Source of the DNA: Tolypeutes matacus
Lineage: Eukaryota > Chordata > Mammalia > Cingulata > Chlamyphoridae
Direction: 5' to 3'
DNA length: 64,000 bases
NCBI GenBank assembly: GCA_026826555.1
Contig: JAKSZT010053883.1
Location: forward strand, 28,573,763-28,637,762
In this document: positions 42,701 to 56,299 of the stretch, in pieces
How the letters are laid out: every line of letters starts with the position of its first letter
Position numbering within the stretch: position 1 is the stretch's first letter
Notes under the pieces: generated by a model
Database searches by the model: none
What the model saw: only the letters and a program-made list of their open reading frames with translations
What the model was told of the DNA's origin: nothing
Made by a program: the position numbers and the translations under genes

Positions 42701-43716
42701 CTAGGAGGAGACAAAAGAGGCGCCGTGCACTCCGGGTCCCCCCCAACCCTGACGGCAGCTTAGAGCCCAGCAGTCCTGGCGGAAGCTGCGCACAAAGAAG
42801 GAGTAGACGAGCGGCTCCAAGCAGCTGTTAAAGCTCAGCAGCGCCAGGCTGAGGGTGTGCAGGACGTCCAGAGTGGAGGCGGCGCGGCACCCACCATGGT
42901 CGCCGCAGGCGGCGCTCTCCTGCCGGGCCACCCAGGGCGCCAGCAGCAGGTGGTAGGACGCCAGGCAGAGGGCGAAGACGAGCAGGAGCCCCAAGGCCAT
43001 GGTCCTGACCTCGCGCTGGTGCGGGCCTGCGGGCGCCGGGCGCCGGGCCCCGGCCCGAGGGCGCCGCGAGCGTCCGCGCCAGGCTCCCGTAGGCCGCCAG
43101 CACCAGCAGGAAGGCGGCCGCGAAGAAGGCCACGGTGGCGTAGGCCAGGCCGGAGCGCGCCCAGCAGTGCTCGAGGCAGCGAGCGGCGCCGCCCGGACCG
43201 AGGCGCAGTGCGTGCGGCGCAGCCAGCGAGGGCGCGGCGCAGGCCAGGCCCGCTAGCCAGGCGACGCAGGCGTTGCGGGCAAGGCCCGGGCGGCGCAGGG
43301 CGGGGCGAGCGGCTGCTCGCGGCCTAGGGCCGCGCACCGAGCGCAGCGGCACAAGCTGATGAGCGCAGCGAAGGCCACAGCCGCGTAGGTGGACACGTAG
43401 TAGGCAGCCCCGGCCGCGCGGCAGGCGACCCCCGGGAAGGGCCAGTGGGGGGGGCGCCTAGGTGGTAGGTGAGAAACAGCGGCAGCGTAAGCGTGAAGAG
43501 CACATTGGCTAGGGCCAGGTTGAGCAGGTAGAGACGCAGGGCCTGGCCCTGGCGCGCGCCGCTGCCGACGAACACTGCCAGGGCCGCCACTTTGGCAGGC
43601 AGCCGCAGGCCCAGGGCCAGGGAGTAGGCCACGGGTGCCACGATAAAGCGGGCAGGCTCATCCCAGGGGCTGCAGCTGCCAACACCCAGGTCTCCATTAC
43701 TGCTGTTAATTTCCAA
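42701..43716 (-). pseudogene. Class A GPCR, PAF-receptor-like, broken in three frames
   Basis: A single-exon rhodopsin-type receptor locus. Start MEINSSNGDLGVG at 43716, with an N-glycosylation site NSS. TM1 'FIVAPVAYSLALGLRLPAK' and TM2 'LYLLNLALANVLFTLTLPLF' lie in the first frame. TM3 is in a second frame (43320-43440: 'AAYYVSTYAAVAFAALIS'). TM4, extracellular loop 2 ('RCLEH') and TM5 are in a third (about 43070-43290). TM6 and TM7 ('FALCLASYHLLLAPW', 'LLSFNSCLEPLVYSFF') are in a fourth stretch ending at 42701. Shifts fall near the G8 run 43447-43454, near 43300-43312, and in intracellular loop 3 near 43010-43070. Key positions are lost: N1.50 to K, D2.50 to N, DRY to CRC, P6.50 to S. The pattern of motifs is closest to the PAF receptor/P2Y group. 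CpG-rich. Confidence 0.8.
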
Positions 43717-44381
43717 TCGTGAACTGGAGCGGGAAGAGAGGTCGTTGTGAAGACTGGAGACACCCTCCTTTTCTCAGGGAGGAAGGAACCCGTCTCCATT
43801 CCACCTTGCCCACCCCTCTTCTTCTTCAGTCCTTGTTGGGAGGGGACACTAGAGGCAAGGAAGCCCATGTGAGAAGGGATGAGGACTGAACTAGGCCAGC
43901 AGCCGCTGAGGATGGCGAGGAAAGGATAGACTCGCGAGTAAAGCGAGTTTGGGACAAGCTGTTGAAAATGAGCAAGAGTCAGGAGTTGCAGATAGGTTGG
44001 ACATTTCCCACCTTGGTGACTGGGAAAGTGGGGTGCCCCTCGGAGATGGAGTATAGTTTAGGCACGTGCAGTAAGCCCAAACAGGGCTGAGCTGACAGGA
44101 GATTCTGGGAAAAACCATACTGGAATATAAAGGAAATATCTTTCCCAGAAAAAGTCCAAGACCTGCTCTCTTTGCCACCCAGATCAGTGGGGAAGGGAGA
44201 GAGGCATGGATGAGGAAAGGTCTTGTGATGCAGTGACCCAGAGGACAAGCCCATGCACAGTAACTTGGCCCTGCCTTGGTAAAAGTCTTCTCCCTGGAAA
44301 AAGTTTGCCTTGAGCATCCCTTGGCACAGCTGAAAAGGTTCCACAACTCTCAGGCCTTCCAGCCTGTTTCCTTCTTCCTCT
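43717..44381. other. Upstream flank of the GPCR pseudogene; no feature assigned
   Basis: Moderate GC, no repeat recognised. If the receptor was once active, its 5' UTR and promoter would lie here, but no splice or promoter signal decides it. The reverse frames at 43891-44346 look like chance. Confidence 0.3.
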
Positions 44382-44483
44382 TTTTTTTTTTATTTTTTTT
44401 TTACCAGGAGGTCGTAGGTATCAAACCCGGGTCCCTCCATATGGGAGACGGATGCCCAACCATTTGAGCCACATCCGTCCCCG
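44382..44483 (-). mobile_element. tRNA-SINE monomer
   Basis: T-rich start, then head complement with 'tatcaaacccgggtccctcc' and 'gagccacatccgtcccc'. Short possible duplication ttcctc at both ends. Confidence 0.8.
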
Positions 44484-44514
44484 TTCCTCATCTTTTGATC
44501 ACAAAAAAGTCCTG

Positions 44515-44735
44515 GGTCTGACTCAAAGCCTTGGACAACAAAGCAAAAAGAGCACAGACCCTAGATACATGCATTTATTTGCCACGTGATTTTGGGCAAA
44601 TAGCCTCACTGAGCCTGTGTTCTGTGCAGTAAAATGAAGATTAAAACACCTACCTCACAGGATTGTTGGGATGATTATGAGAAAACATAAAACTCTGAGC
44701 ATGGTGCCTGCCACTGGGGAGATGCTTCATACCCA
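44515..44735 (+). mobile_element. MIR element
   Basis: Well preserved: 'gccacgtgattttgggcaaatagcctcactgagcc', 'aaaatgaagattaaaacacctacctcacaggattgttgggatgatta' and 'gcatggtgcctgccac' follow the MIR core in order. Confidence 0.88.
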
Positions 44736-45935
44736 CTAGCTGCCTTCCCCTCTAGGCAGCACACAGATAAATATGTATACCCACACAGGAACACGTACAG
44801 CGTTAGAGACTCAGACACCCCAAACAAACGAAGACATATGGGCGTATTCCTACCCTCTCCCCAAGAAGGGTATGTGCACAAGCCAAGGTCCTCCTATTCC
44901 TATTTTTGGCACATATGTGCACCCCCTGGGTATTCCAAAACTTCCAGTACCAAAATCTGGATTTCTTCTTTTAAGCTTGTTGGGCTCTAATCTTTTGTGT
45001 ATTCCCTTCTCCCCATCCCTCTCAGCTCTAACCCCCAATGGCCTCCATTCAGCACCTTCCTCTGCCACCCCACCAGATCTTTCCTCTTTTATCTCTTGCT
45101 CTTCTGGCTGCTAAAGTTCTCTCTGGGGTTCTGGGTGCCCGGCCTTAAAGAGCTGAGTGTCAGAATCCCCTCCCACCCCCACACTAAAGGCCCTCCCATT
45201 GGCCAGCTAATCCTGGGACATGCATGAAGAATGGGCCCAGCAGCTGGAGGGGCTGGGGCCCACCTGTGGCAGCTGAGAGCTGGGCTTGTTGGGTAAGGCC
45301 ATGGGCCCCCAAGGAAGGATGTCACTGCAGAGCAAGAAGGCCTTCAGCCCAAGAAGGGAGAAAGGTATCAGTTATCATAAGGTCTCAGGAAGGCCAGGCA
45401 CCTGAACATCAGGGAGCTGAACTGACCTAGATTTAGGGTGCAGTTTGGGGTGCTCATTTCCTGAGGCCTGGCTTCTCCTTGGGCTGCTGAGGAGGTGCTG
45501 CTGGGGCTCAAGTTCCTCCTGCTGCTGTCACTCCAACTGCTCCCACACACCAGCTGGCCAGCCCACTTCTCCAGCACCCTACTTCTCCCGCAGCTGCTGG
45601 ACAACCCTACACCGAGTTTGTGAGGCCCTGAAGCTGCTAATCAGCCTACAGGCCAAGCCTCCATGGTAAACAGGAGCCCTCGATATAATACCAGCTGTAA
45701 GGACTTTTTATTTGAAGTCCTGGCTGGAGACAGGATGGTTGTGGCATCCTGGAAAGGGGTGGAGAAAGAAAGAGGCTAGGATCCTAGGGGTTCCAGGCTC
45801 TACTGTCATGGGATTCAAGATTTTCATGCAGAGGGGTAACTTTTGGGAGCAGGGCAGATTTAATCACATTGGACAGGTCACTCCATCTACCCCCAAGTTG
45901 AGCAGGGAAGGGGTGCCATACCTGACCTCTGGCAG
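44736..45935. other. Single-copy intergenic DNA
   Basis: GC-moderate, little repeat content. The plus-strand frame 45445-45669 (Leu/Cys-rich) lacks any domain or splice support, so no gene is called. Confidence 0.35.
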
Positions 45936-46055
45936 CTGGTACAGTGGAAAGTGTGGGTTCTGGAGTCAATCAGACCTTAATTCTAGACTCAGGTCTGATA
46001 CTTCAGCTCTCTGAATCCATTTACTCATCTGTAGAACAAATCTATAATATTTAAT
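45936..46055 (+). mobile_element. MIR element
   Basis: 'tggaaagtgtgggttctggagtcaatcagacc', 'tctctgaatccatttactcatctgtagaac' fit MIR. Confidence 0.8.
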
Positions 46056-46215
46056 AACAGCTAACATCTACAGAGCTCTTATCATGTGCTAGCCTCTGCA
46101 GTAAACACTGAGTCCTCACAGCAACCCTGTGTAGTTACAATGATTATCCATATTTTGCAAATAAAGCAGAGATTAGTTACTTGGCCACATTCATACAGCT
46201 AAGTGGCAGAGACCA
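46056..46215 (-). mobile_element. MIR element, antisense
   Basis: 'agctctta tcatgtgctagcctctgcagtaaac', 'tcctcacagcaaccctgtgtag', 'ttatccatattttgcaaataaagcagagattagttacttggcca' fit the reverse strand of MIR. Confidence 0.82.
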
Positions 46216-46554
46216 TTATCTAGTCCCCTCTTCTAAGAAAGCTTTCCTCTCTCTTTTTACCTTTGGATGTTATGTGAAAATATGATGTATGGAGCTGCCG
46301 CAGCTATTTTGCAGCCCCAAGGGCAGTAGCTATTCAACTGAAAGCAGCAGAGAAGAAAGTTGAAAAGCCCGAGTCCTTGTTGTCATCATTAAGCAGCTGA
46401 GTTAACCAACACTGAAATTGAAGGAAGCTATTCTATCTCTGGACTTATATAAGAGAAAAAGTTCCCTTATTGTTTGACACTCTTGGTTGGGTCTTTTCTT
46501 CCTTACATCTGAAAGCAAAGTAATGCAATCTACCTTACTAAAATTTATACATAT

Positions 46555-46710
46555 ACACACATACTAGTAATATTTATTGAAGTTAACCATGTGTAGGGAC
46601 TGTGCTAAGTGCTTAAGTAATATTTTCTTCAAACCCTCTGAGACTGAGGTTTTAGACAACTTGCCTGAGGTTCACAGCTCTAGTCAATGACAGAACAGGA
46701 ATTACTATTC
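46555..46710 (-). mobile_element. MIR element, antisense
   Basis: 'actagtaatatttattgaagttaacc', 'gggactgtgctaagtgctta', 'gacttgcctgaggttcacagctctagtcaatgacagaacaggaatt' fit MIR. Confidence 0.8.
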
Positions 46711-47219
46711 TGTAGTGAAGATGGAGTAACACACACACACTTCTTTCACGCCCGTGGGCACCCAAAAGCCATTGCCCCTATCCACAGAGCAATTTGGGGC
46801 CTAGTGACATAAGTATTTGCATAAATGAACTCTTCAACTTCTCCATTTTCCCTTATGGGAGGTGCATTACTTCCAAAAAGTCCCCCAGTGGCTGAGGTGA
46901 GGATGGTTGGTGATGTAACAATAGGCACCCTCACATATTACTCTCTTACCCACTTCTGATCCCCCAAGACCTCTGGGCTCCCTCCCAAGCAGTGGGGCCC
47001 TGCTATAACACTTGAGCATCCCATGGAGTTGGCTGTCCCTGTGGGTGTCAACGAACAGTAGACTAGGTGCCACACCTCAGTACCAGAGGCTGGCTGTTGC
47101 AGGATCTGTAAAATTGTTAGCTCTGCAAATCTAAAGTGCCAGAAATGAAAAGTAATGGAAGGGAACACCTCATGTAGCTAGGATGGGTGCCCTACTCAAT
47201 ATATCCACGCTCAATGTGT
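46711..47219. other. Intergenic sequence 3' of TMEM35B
   Basis: No recognised gene or repeat apart from a short (CA)n at 46730-46740. Confidence 0.35.
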
Positions 47220-47660
47220 AAATTTTAGATATGTATTAAAAACCTTAAAAACGCGTATGCCTTTTGAACCAGCCCCCTTAATTCTAAGGGGAAGAAGAGT
47301 GAAGCGTGCAAAGGTGATCTACTGTATAGTTTACAAAAGGAAAAAATTGGGAACAACCTAAATGTTCCTTAGAGGGGTACTCAAAAAATACATAATAGTA
47401 TATTAATGGAGTACTATGCAGTTATTAGGATTGATGAAGTAGAATGAACATGGAATGGTGTTACAGCATACTACGTTTAAAAAGCAGGTAATAAAATAGT
47501 ACATAGGGTCTTATTTTCATTGAAAAATTATCTATATAAAGGCGTTTTAAAAAGTGGAGAGCCACAGTAATATTTAATTTAATTAAAAATTAATTAAGCA
47601 TTAATTAATTATTAAGCAATTAAAACTGGTTATTTGGGGGCAATAGAGATTTTGGGTAAA
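47220..47660 (+). mobile_element. Old L1 3' end, sense
   Basis: 'ttgggaacaacctaaatgttccttagaggggtac', 'ggagtactatgcagttattaggattgatgaagtag' are L1M 3' landmarks. A related remnant lies at 48650-48900, on the other side of TMEM35B exon 3. Confidence 0.65.
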
Positions 47661-47891
47661 TTTGGGTAAATTCCTTTTTGCTTATTTTGTTTTCACATGA
47701 CATGAGGGATACTAGTAAGTGTAACATGTACCCCTCAATAGAGAGTCATAATAGAGAGAGAATGTAAGGCCAGGTAGGCAGGATGTCTGTTTCAACACTG
47801 GATGGCCACGGATGAATGGGTAAGGTGGTCAAGTCTGTGTTCCACCATGTTCCAGCAGTGACAGCTGTATGACACAAAGAGGCAGAGACCC

Positions 47892-50895
<3,004 letters not shown>

Positions 50896-50899
50896 TTAA

Positions 50900-52140
50900 C
50901 TGACCAAAGGGGCCCTCTGAATTCTGGGCGGGTCTGTGTGTCTCCCAGCCAATACGGAGCAGAGTCAAACATGGGCTATCTGGATCTGGCTCACAGATCT
51001 CCGTTTATCACAAGATCCGGGCTTTGTTCCTACATGTACCACACTAGTGCGATCTGAGCTTCACCTAACCTCGGTGGGCCTCAGTATCTGCATCTGTAAA
51101 GGAAGATAACACCTCATCGTTTCTTAGAGTTTGAAACAGGCCTACCACATGCCAGCACACCGTAAGCTCAAAGAATTTTAAAATTAATAATTTATAAAAT
51201 CGCTAATAATAATTAGTAATTATACGTTTTTTATATTTGTCAGCAGTATCTTCCCCCTCTAATTTCTCTTAGCTGAAATTAACAAGTGAAAGGTGTTTGA
51301 AATATTCAGATCCCTGCTGGACACTACTGGCCCACCTGCTCTTTTCTGGAAATCTATCTGGAACTGGGATGGGCAAACTATGGGCCAAATTCCCTGAGCT
51401 TTTTCTTTTTTAACCCCTCTCCATGCAAGCTAATAAAGTTTTGTTTTGACATTTTATTGATTAAAAAACTTTTTAAAAGATTTTGTGACCTGAAAATTAT
51501 ATGAAACTCGTATTTCAGTGTTCAAATTTTAGTTTTACTGGAACACAGGCACACTCATTTGTTTATGGATTGTCTCTAGCTTCATTTGCATCCCAACTGC
51601 AGAGTTGAGTAGTTGCAACTCTATGGCCTGCAAAGCCTAAAATAATTACCATCTGGCCCTTTATGAAAAAAGTTTGCTAAGCCCAGGTCTAGCAGACCAC
51701 AGAGAGGCCCCAAAACGGCCTCCAGCTCCCCTGCTGCTTCCATTTCCAGTTAGCCAAGCTGTTAAGGTCCCACAGCTGCTGGGGTAGATACTGGATAGCT
51801 GTAGACTCAATTGTCCCCATGTGCTTCTAAAGACCACGCTGTTTTAACATCCAGTCTGTGCTATTCTATCATGGATCTGAGACTTTCATTATCTGCAATC
51901 TTTATCACTAATCCAAACTATTTGATCAATTAATAAAATAAATTCTCTACCCTGGAATATTAACATTATATGCAATTATGTATAAATGATAATTTCTCAA
52001 TAAAAGAGAGAAAATATATTAAAACACTTATTTAATCACTGAAAACACAAATCCACATAGGAAATTATATTTTAAGATACTTACTGCATACAAATTTAGC
52101 ACAAATTTATAGACTTTGATGATAAGCAATATGTACATTG
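50900..52140 (-). other. ZMYM6 3' UTR / ZMYM6-TMEM35B intergenic region
   Basis: About 1.2-1.5 kb between the ZMYM6 stop and TMEM35B exon 1. A possible early ATTAAA poly(A) signal for ZMYM6 is at 52036-52031 (minus strand, about 105 bases after the stop), and an AATAAA at 51458-51453. Neither is proved. It contains a DNA transposon relic. Confidence 0.5.
51360..51690 (+). mobile_element. hAT-Charlie-type DNA transposon relic (MER58-like)
   Basis: 'gatgggcaaactatgggccaaattccctgagc', 'taataaagttttg', 'acacaggcacactcatttgtttatggattgtctctagc', 'gcagagttgagtagttgcaactctatggcctgcaaagcctaaaat' and 'atctggccctttatgaaaaaagtttgctaa' follow a known non-autonomous hAT element in order. The exact subfamily name is from memory and is less certain than the class. 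Confidence 0.75.
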
Positions 52141-53972
52141 CTATTCTTTCTCCTTTACTAATTTTTCAATCCTTGGGATTAAAGATGTGACTGCAAGTCT
52201 TAAGGCAGAACCAGAAACCAACAGATTTCTTTGTTTTGACTCTGTCAAAGCTGAAAATGTAGCATCACATAAATAGATCGTGGAAAACGGTAATAAAAAC
52301 TTCATTGCCTTGTCGTGGAGTTCTGGGTAACTTGTCTTTGCTTTTATCCAAAATTGAGTTACAGGCATTGATTTAAACATCGATTGTAATCCCAAATCTG
52401 AAGATAATTGTGTTAGTTCTTCTTCTTCAAACTCAGTGAGATTACTATTTTGATGATCTGTAAAAGGATTAATTATCCACAAATTTCCTGAACGCAAGTC
52501 GTCTTCTGGTGGATAACAGTCATTGAACATTTCAGAAAGTCCTTCCAGGTGTTCAAAAATAACACTTGTGATGCTTTTCATATTTAAGTCTGATGAGTTT
52601 GAGAATTCAGAAAATGAAGAGAACATGTCATAATCATTCTCTTGCGTGCGCTTCAACCACAGTTTTAACTTTTTCTTAAATATATCGATTTTATTATACA
52701 GATTGAAGAAAGTAGTCATAGTACCTTGTAGACTTAAATTCAATTCATTTATAAGTGAAAATATATCTGAAATATAGGCCAGTTTTGCAACCCATTCCTC
52801 ATCATGAAAATACTTGGCCAAGTCTGAATGCTTTTGATTTAAAAAAATTTCTATTTCATGTCGTAATTCAAATAATCTTGTTAAAATTCTCCCTCTTGAT
52901 ATCCAGCGTACTTCAGCATGCAGTGGTAAATTCACATGCTCAGACCCCATCTCTTCACACAAAATTGTTAACATTCGTGAATTTAATGCATTGCTCTTAA
53001 TAAAGCTTAAAATTTGTGCTGACTGCATAAGAATTTCATGTAAACATGGAGACAACTTTTCTGCTACTAAATGTTCACGGTGAATAAAACAATGTGTAAA
53101 TGCCACTTTATTCACAGCAACTTCTTGAATTTTTGCTCTTAAAGCAGAACACCTGTCAGTTATGCTTGCAGCCCCATCTGTACAGAGACCAACACAGTAT
53201 TTCCAATTCAGAGATTTACTATCAATATATTTATTTATTAGTTCAAATATTTCAAAACCAGTTATTTGGGAAGGAATTTCAATGCAACATAGTAATTCTT
53301 CTTTTATATCACTACAATTATAATCAATGAAACGAATATAGCACAAAATAAGAGTGGTATCTGAGGCTTCTGATGATTCATCAATCTGAAGGGCAAACCA
53401 TTTTGACTCTCTGACTTTGTGAATCAGCTGATCTTCAATATCTGCAGATAATTCATCAATCCTGTGTCCAATTGTATTATTAGAAAGGGGGATGGTTTTC
53501 ATTTTGTCTCCAGCACTAGAGCCCAAAACTTCCGAACACATTTCTACTAAATATGGTTTAATTAATTCTTCAGCAAAGTAAAATGGCTTCTTGCTGGCAG
53601 CAATTTGGAAAGCAATTAAATAAGAAGCTTTCACAAGTGACTTTTCAACTAGTAAACACTTTTTTAAAGAACTATTTTGACATTCCATTTCAAGAGATTT
53701 TTGTTCAAAAAAATCTACTGGTTTGTTTTCTAATTCTGAATGTGTTGTCTTCAAATGATGAGAGAGATCTGCTGGCTTCATGTTTTCACTAGATAAGATT
53801 TCTCCACAAATGACACATTGTGGCTTTGGTGAACTCTCTTTTGATCCAGGACAGATAATAAAACCAACTTTTAAATATTCTGCATCATGAGTCTGGAAAA
53901 AACCTATTCTTTTTTTCTTTGCAGGTGGAGAATCGAGTTCTGCATCATTTTTCTCATTAGGCATAGGTAAAT
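52141..53972 (-). CDS. ZMYM6: ZMYM6 last exon (hAT-transposase-derived C-terminal half)
   Basis: 1,832 bp of open coding sequence, 610 codons including stop, the terminal exon of ZMYM6, a nuclear MYM-type zinc-finger protein. The acceptor is 'attttattcag|AT'. It reads 'LPMPNEKNDAELDSPPAKKK' (acidic then basic, NLS-like), then a BED/C2H2-like finger 'CVICGEILSSENMK ... HHLKTTH' at about residues 55-80 of the exon. A long RNase H-like region derived from a hAT transposase follows ('KWFALQIDESSEASDTTLIL', 'GLCTDGAASITDR', 'FTHCFIHREHLVAEKLSP', 'LHAEVRWISRGRILTRLFEL'), then a C-terminal dimerisation-like tail ('LLPFSTIYLCDATFSALTES'). No stop or frameshift. The open frame continues upstream of the acceptor, but that part is intron. 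Confidence 0.95.
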
Positions 53973-54097
53973 CTGAATAAAATATTTGAATGACTGTTAT
54001 TTTCATGAACAAATAAACAATGTTCCTTTTGTTTTTCCCCATACATTTAAGATTTATATTTTGTCACTATATCAAAAGAACACGCTCATTAAAGTTT

Positions 54098-54266
54098 TTT
54101 TTTTTGTTTTTTTTTGTTTTTTTTTAAAGATTTTATTTATTCATTTATCCCCCCCTTGCTGCCCATGCTCGCTGGGCCCGCCTTCACCAGGAGGCCCCGG
54201 GAACCGAACCCGGGGGCCTCCCATATGGTAAACGGGAGCCCTACTGATTGAGCCACAGCCGCTTCC
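54098..54266 (-). mobile_element. DAS-type SINE, internally shortened
   Basis: Reverse orientation (same strand as ZMYM6). Duplication ctcattaaagttt at 54085-54097 and 54267-54279. Compared with the standard copy it lacks roughly 25-30 bases between the 'gctcgctgg' and 'cccgcc' blocks. Confidence 0.92.
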
Positions 54267-54479
54267 CTCATTAAAGTTTAAACACAAACCATAATACCCC
54301 TCCATAATGTCATTAAAAACCGAATTTCTACTTTTTCCAAAGCTTGGTCACTAATTAAATCTGTAGGCTATAGTATATGTACAAGTAATCCCATGTATCT
54401 AATAGATTACTGAAATTAAGGCTGAGTTCCACAAAACACATCAAATTAAGAATAAATTATTTTACTTTCACAGAGTTCA

Positions 54480-55250
54480 GGAGAAAAAAAGAGAAAACAA
54501 GTGTTACAAAATGTTAACATCTGGTAAATCTAGATGAAGGATATTAAAGGTTATATTTATATTGGTGTTCTTTGTATTGCTTTTACAACCTTTCTGAATT
54601 ATGAGATTTTCCAAAATTCAAGTTGGGGAAAAAAGATAAGGGTTAATTATTAATTTTAACATCTAGTGTCAGTGAGGGAATAGAAAAATGGACCCTCTCA
54701 AACACTGCTGATTGAGCATAAAATGACAATTTTATGCTCAATTTCTGGAGGTCAAATTAGGAGAACATATCAAAAGCCTTAAAACACCTAATAGCCTTTG
54801 AATCAGTAATTCTACTACTTTAGGATTTATCCCAAGGATTTAATTAGATAAATGCACAAAGATCCATTTACACAGCTTAATGCAACAGTGTTTATAATAC
54901 TAAAAACTGGAAGCAATCTAAATGTCCAAGATTAGGGGATTGGTTATGTTATATACACTGGAATCTATGCATCCATTAAAAATGTATACATTTAAATTTA
55001 TACTGATATGAAATGATGTTTCCAATACACTGTCAAGTGAAAAAGCAGTTTATAACAGTAACAGAAAATAACCTAATAGTCTAGAAATTTTTTAAAAAGT
55101 ATAAGCATGCATATATCCACACACAGATGTCTGCCAACCCTTTACTACCCTCCACATGTGAATGTGAGTATAATATAAATTCATGTACACAGAATGCATC
55201 ACTTTATAGGAATATAAAATAATCAGATTTACTGAGTAAGGAAAACAGGT
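54480..55250 (+). mobile_element. Old L1 3' fragments, sense
   Basis: 54490-54650 has the '3'-end' text 'aaaatgttaacatctggtaaatctagatgaagg'. 54660-55080 has ORF2-tail text ('gaattc/aattctactactttaggatttatcccaagg', 'gcacaaagatccatttacacag', 'gcaatctaaatgtccaagattaggggattgg'). Confidence 0.65.
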
Positions 55251-55890
55251 TTCTCCCTGACTCCCACCCAAAAGAAAGGCATCTTACATAAAAACTCATG
55301 ATTACTCGTTGACAGACTACGCTTTTAATTTTTAAATACATTATACTCTATAAAGTAAAATTATACTTAAAAAACAAACAACAAAAAGATGTTTTGGCAG
55401 AATGGCTACTAAGTAATTGAAAATATAAGGGTAGCTGGATTAAAAGTAGTTAACATGGACAGGGGCAGTAGTTTACAACCTTTTCAAGTATGAGTTCAAA
55501 CAATTTTCATGACCACCAACACCTGAGACATATTTATAACTAAAACTATAACTGTTTTAGTAACTGACAATTGAGTTCACAGTGTCAAAAAAAAAAAAAA
55601 AAAAGAAGTTTAAATCAATAATGCTTTAACTAAATCTGTAGCTTAGTAATTCTAATAGTTGTCTGTACATTTGAAAAACAACAGTGCACACAAACGAGAT
55701 ACTTGTCCACTCTATGCATAAGGCTTTGTTTGCAGGTGGAGTCAATTTAGTAGTTATCAGTGTTAATGACAAGAATTATAAAGGGAATAAATTAAGTGTT
55801 CAAAGTATGTGATAAAAGAATTAATGAAAGTTTACACATTCAAAAAATTGTCGATTACTTTCCTTTCTTATATAAACAAAAACAAAAACA
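55251..55890. other. Intronic AT-rich sequence
   Basis: No feature other than a poly-A run near 55588. Confidence 0.4.
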
Positions 55891-56072
55891 TGGGAAGCGG
55901 CTGTGGCTCAATCAGTGGGGCTCCCGTTTGCCATATGGGAGGCCCCGGGTTCGGTTCCCGAGGCCTCCTGGTGAAGGCAGGCCCGCCCGCACGGTGTGGT
56001 TGGCTGACCCAGCGAGCACAAGCGGCAAGAGGGGGATAAATGAATAAATAAAATCTTAAAAAAAAAAAACAA
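55891..56072 (+). mobile_element. DAS-type SINE next to a ZMYM6 splice donor
   Basis: Standard young copy: 'gggaagcggctgtggctcaatc' head, B-box 'gggttcggttcccga', tail 'aaatgaataaataaaatcttaaaaaaaaaaaac'. It lies antisense to ZMYM6, its A-rich tail about 57 bases inside the intron from the donor of exon 56130-56224. Confidence 0.9.
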
Positions 56073-56129
56073 AAAAAAAACAAAACAAAAAGCAAACTTT
56101 CTATGTGTGGAAAGCACAGGGACACATAC

Positions 56130-56224
56130 CTGTCTGGCATTCCTTGGGTTGTGTATGTGGTTTGCAAGAGGTAGCCTTGGTCTGTGTGACGGGCTTGCAC
56201 AATAATGCTTTGTTCTTTAAAAGC
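56130..56224 (-). CDS. ZMYM6: ZMYM6 penultimate coding exon (95 bp)
   Basis: Minus-strand exon between a strong polypyrimidine acceptor (cttcccaacctcccag) and donor CAGACAG|gtatgt. It starts with the last base of a split codon, then encodes LLKNKALLCKPVTQTKATSC followed by KPHTQPKECQT. Its final G joins AT of the last exon to make an Asp codon, giving ...ECQT-D-LPMPNEK, which keeps the frame and matches the ZMYM6 sequence I remember at this junction. It is too short to stand out as an open frame. Upstream exons are not visible within the window. Confidence 0.88.
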
Positions 56225-56299
56225 CTGGGAGGTTGGGAAGATTGGGAAGATAGAAGTTTCATGGCATCTGTCTGTGTACTTCCCTAGTTAAAAATAAAT

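Larger units (their letters stand above)
53973..56129 (-). other. ZMYM6 last intron
   Basis: About 2.16 kb between the two exons, GT...AG on the minus strand. It holds two DAS SINEs (54098-54266, 55891-56072), an old sense L1 piece at about 54480-55250 and an A17 run at about 55588-55604. Confidence 0.8.

Noticed and set aside
42857..43327. Long plus-strand open frame (156 codons, Arg/Gly/Pro-rich) over the GPCR locus
   Set aside because: It is the GC-rich antisense shadow of the receptor; low-complexity composition and no domain.
45445..45669. Possible small gene or upstream exon (Leu/Cys-rich frame)
   Set aside because: No domain, no convincing splice sites, compositional bias from ctg-rich sequence.
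54000..54042. Extension of the ZMYM6 terminal exon to an upstream ATG at 54042
   Set aside because: A good acceptor (tattcag) at 53973 joins in frame with the donor of exon 56130-56224, and the extra residues do not resemble ZMYM6.
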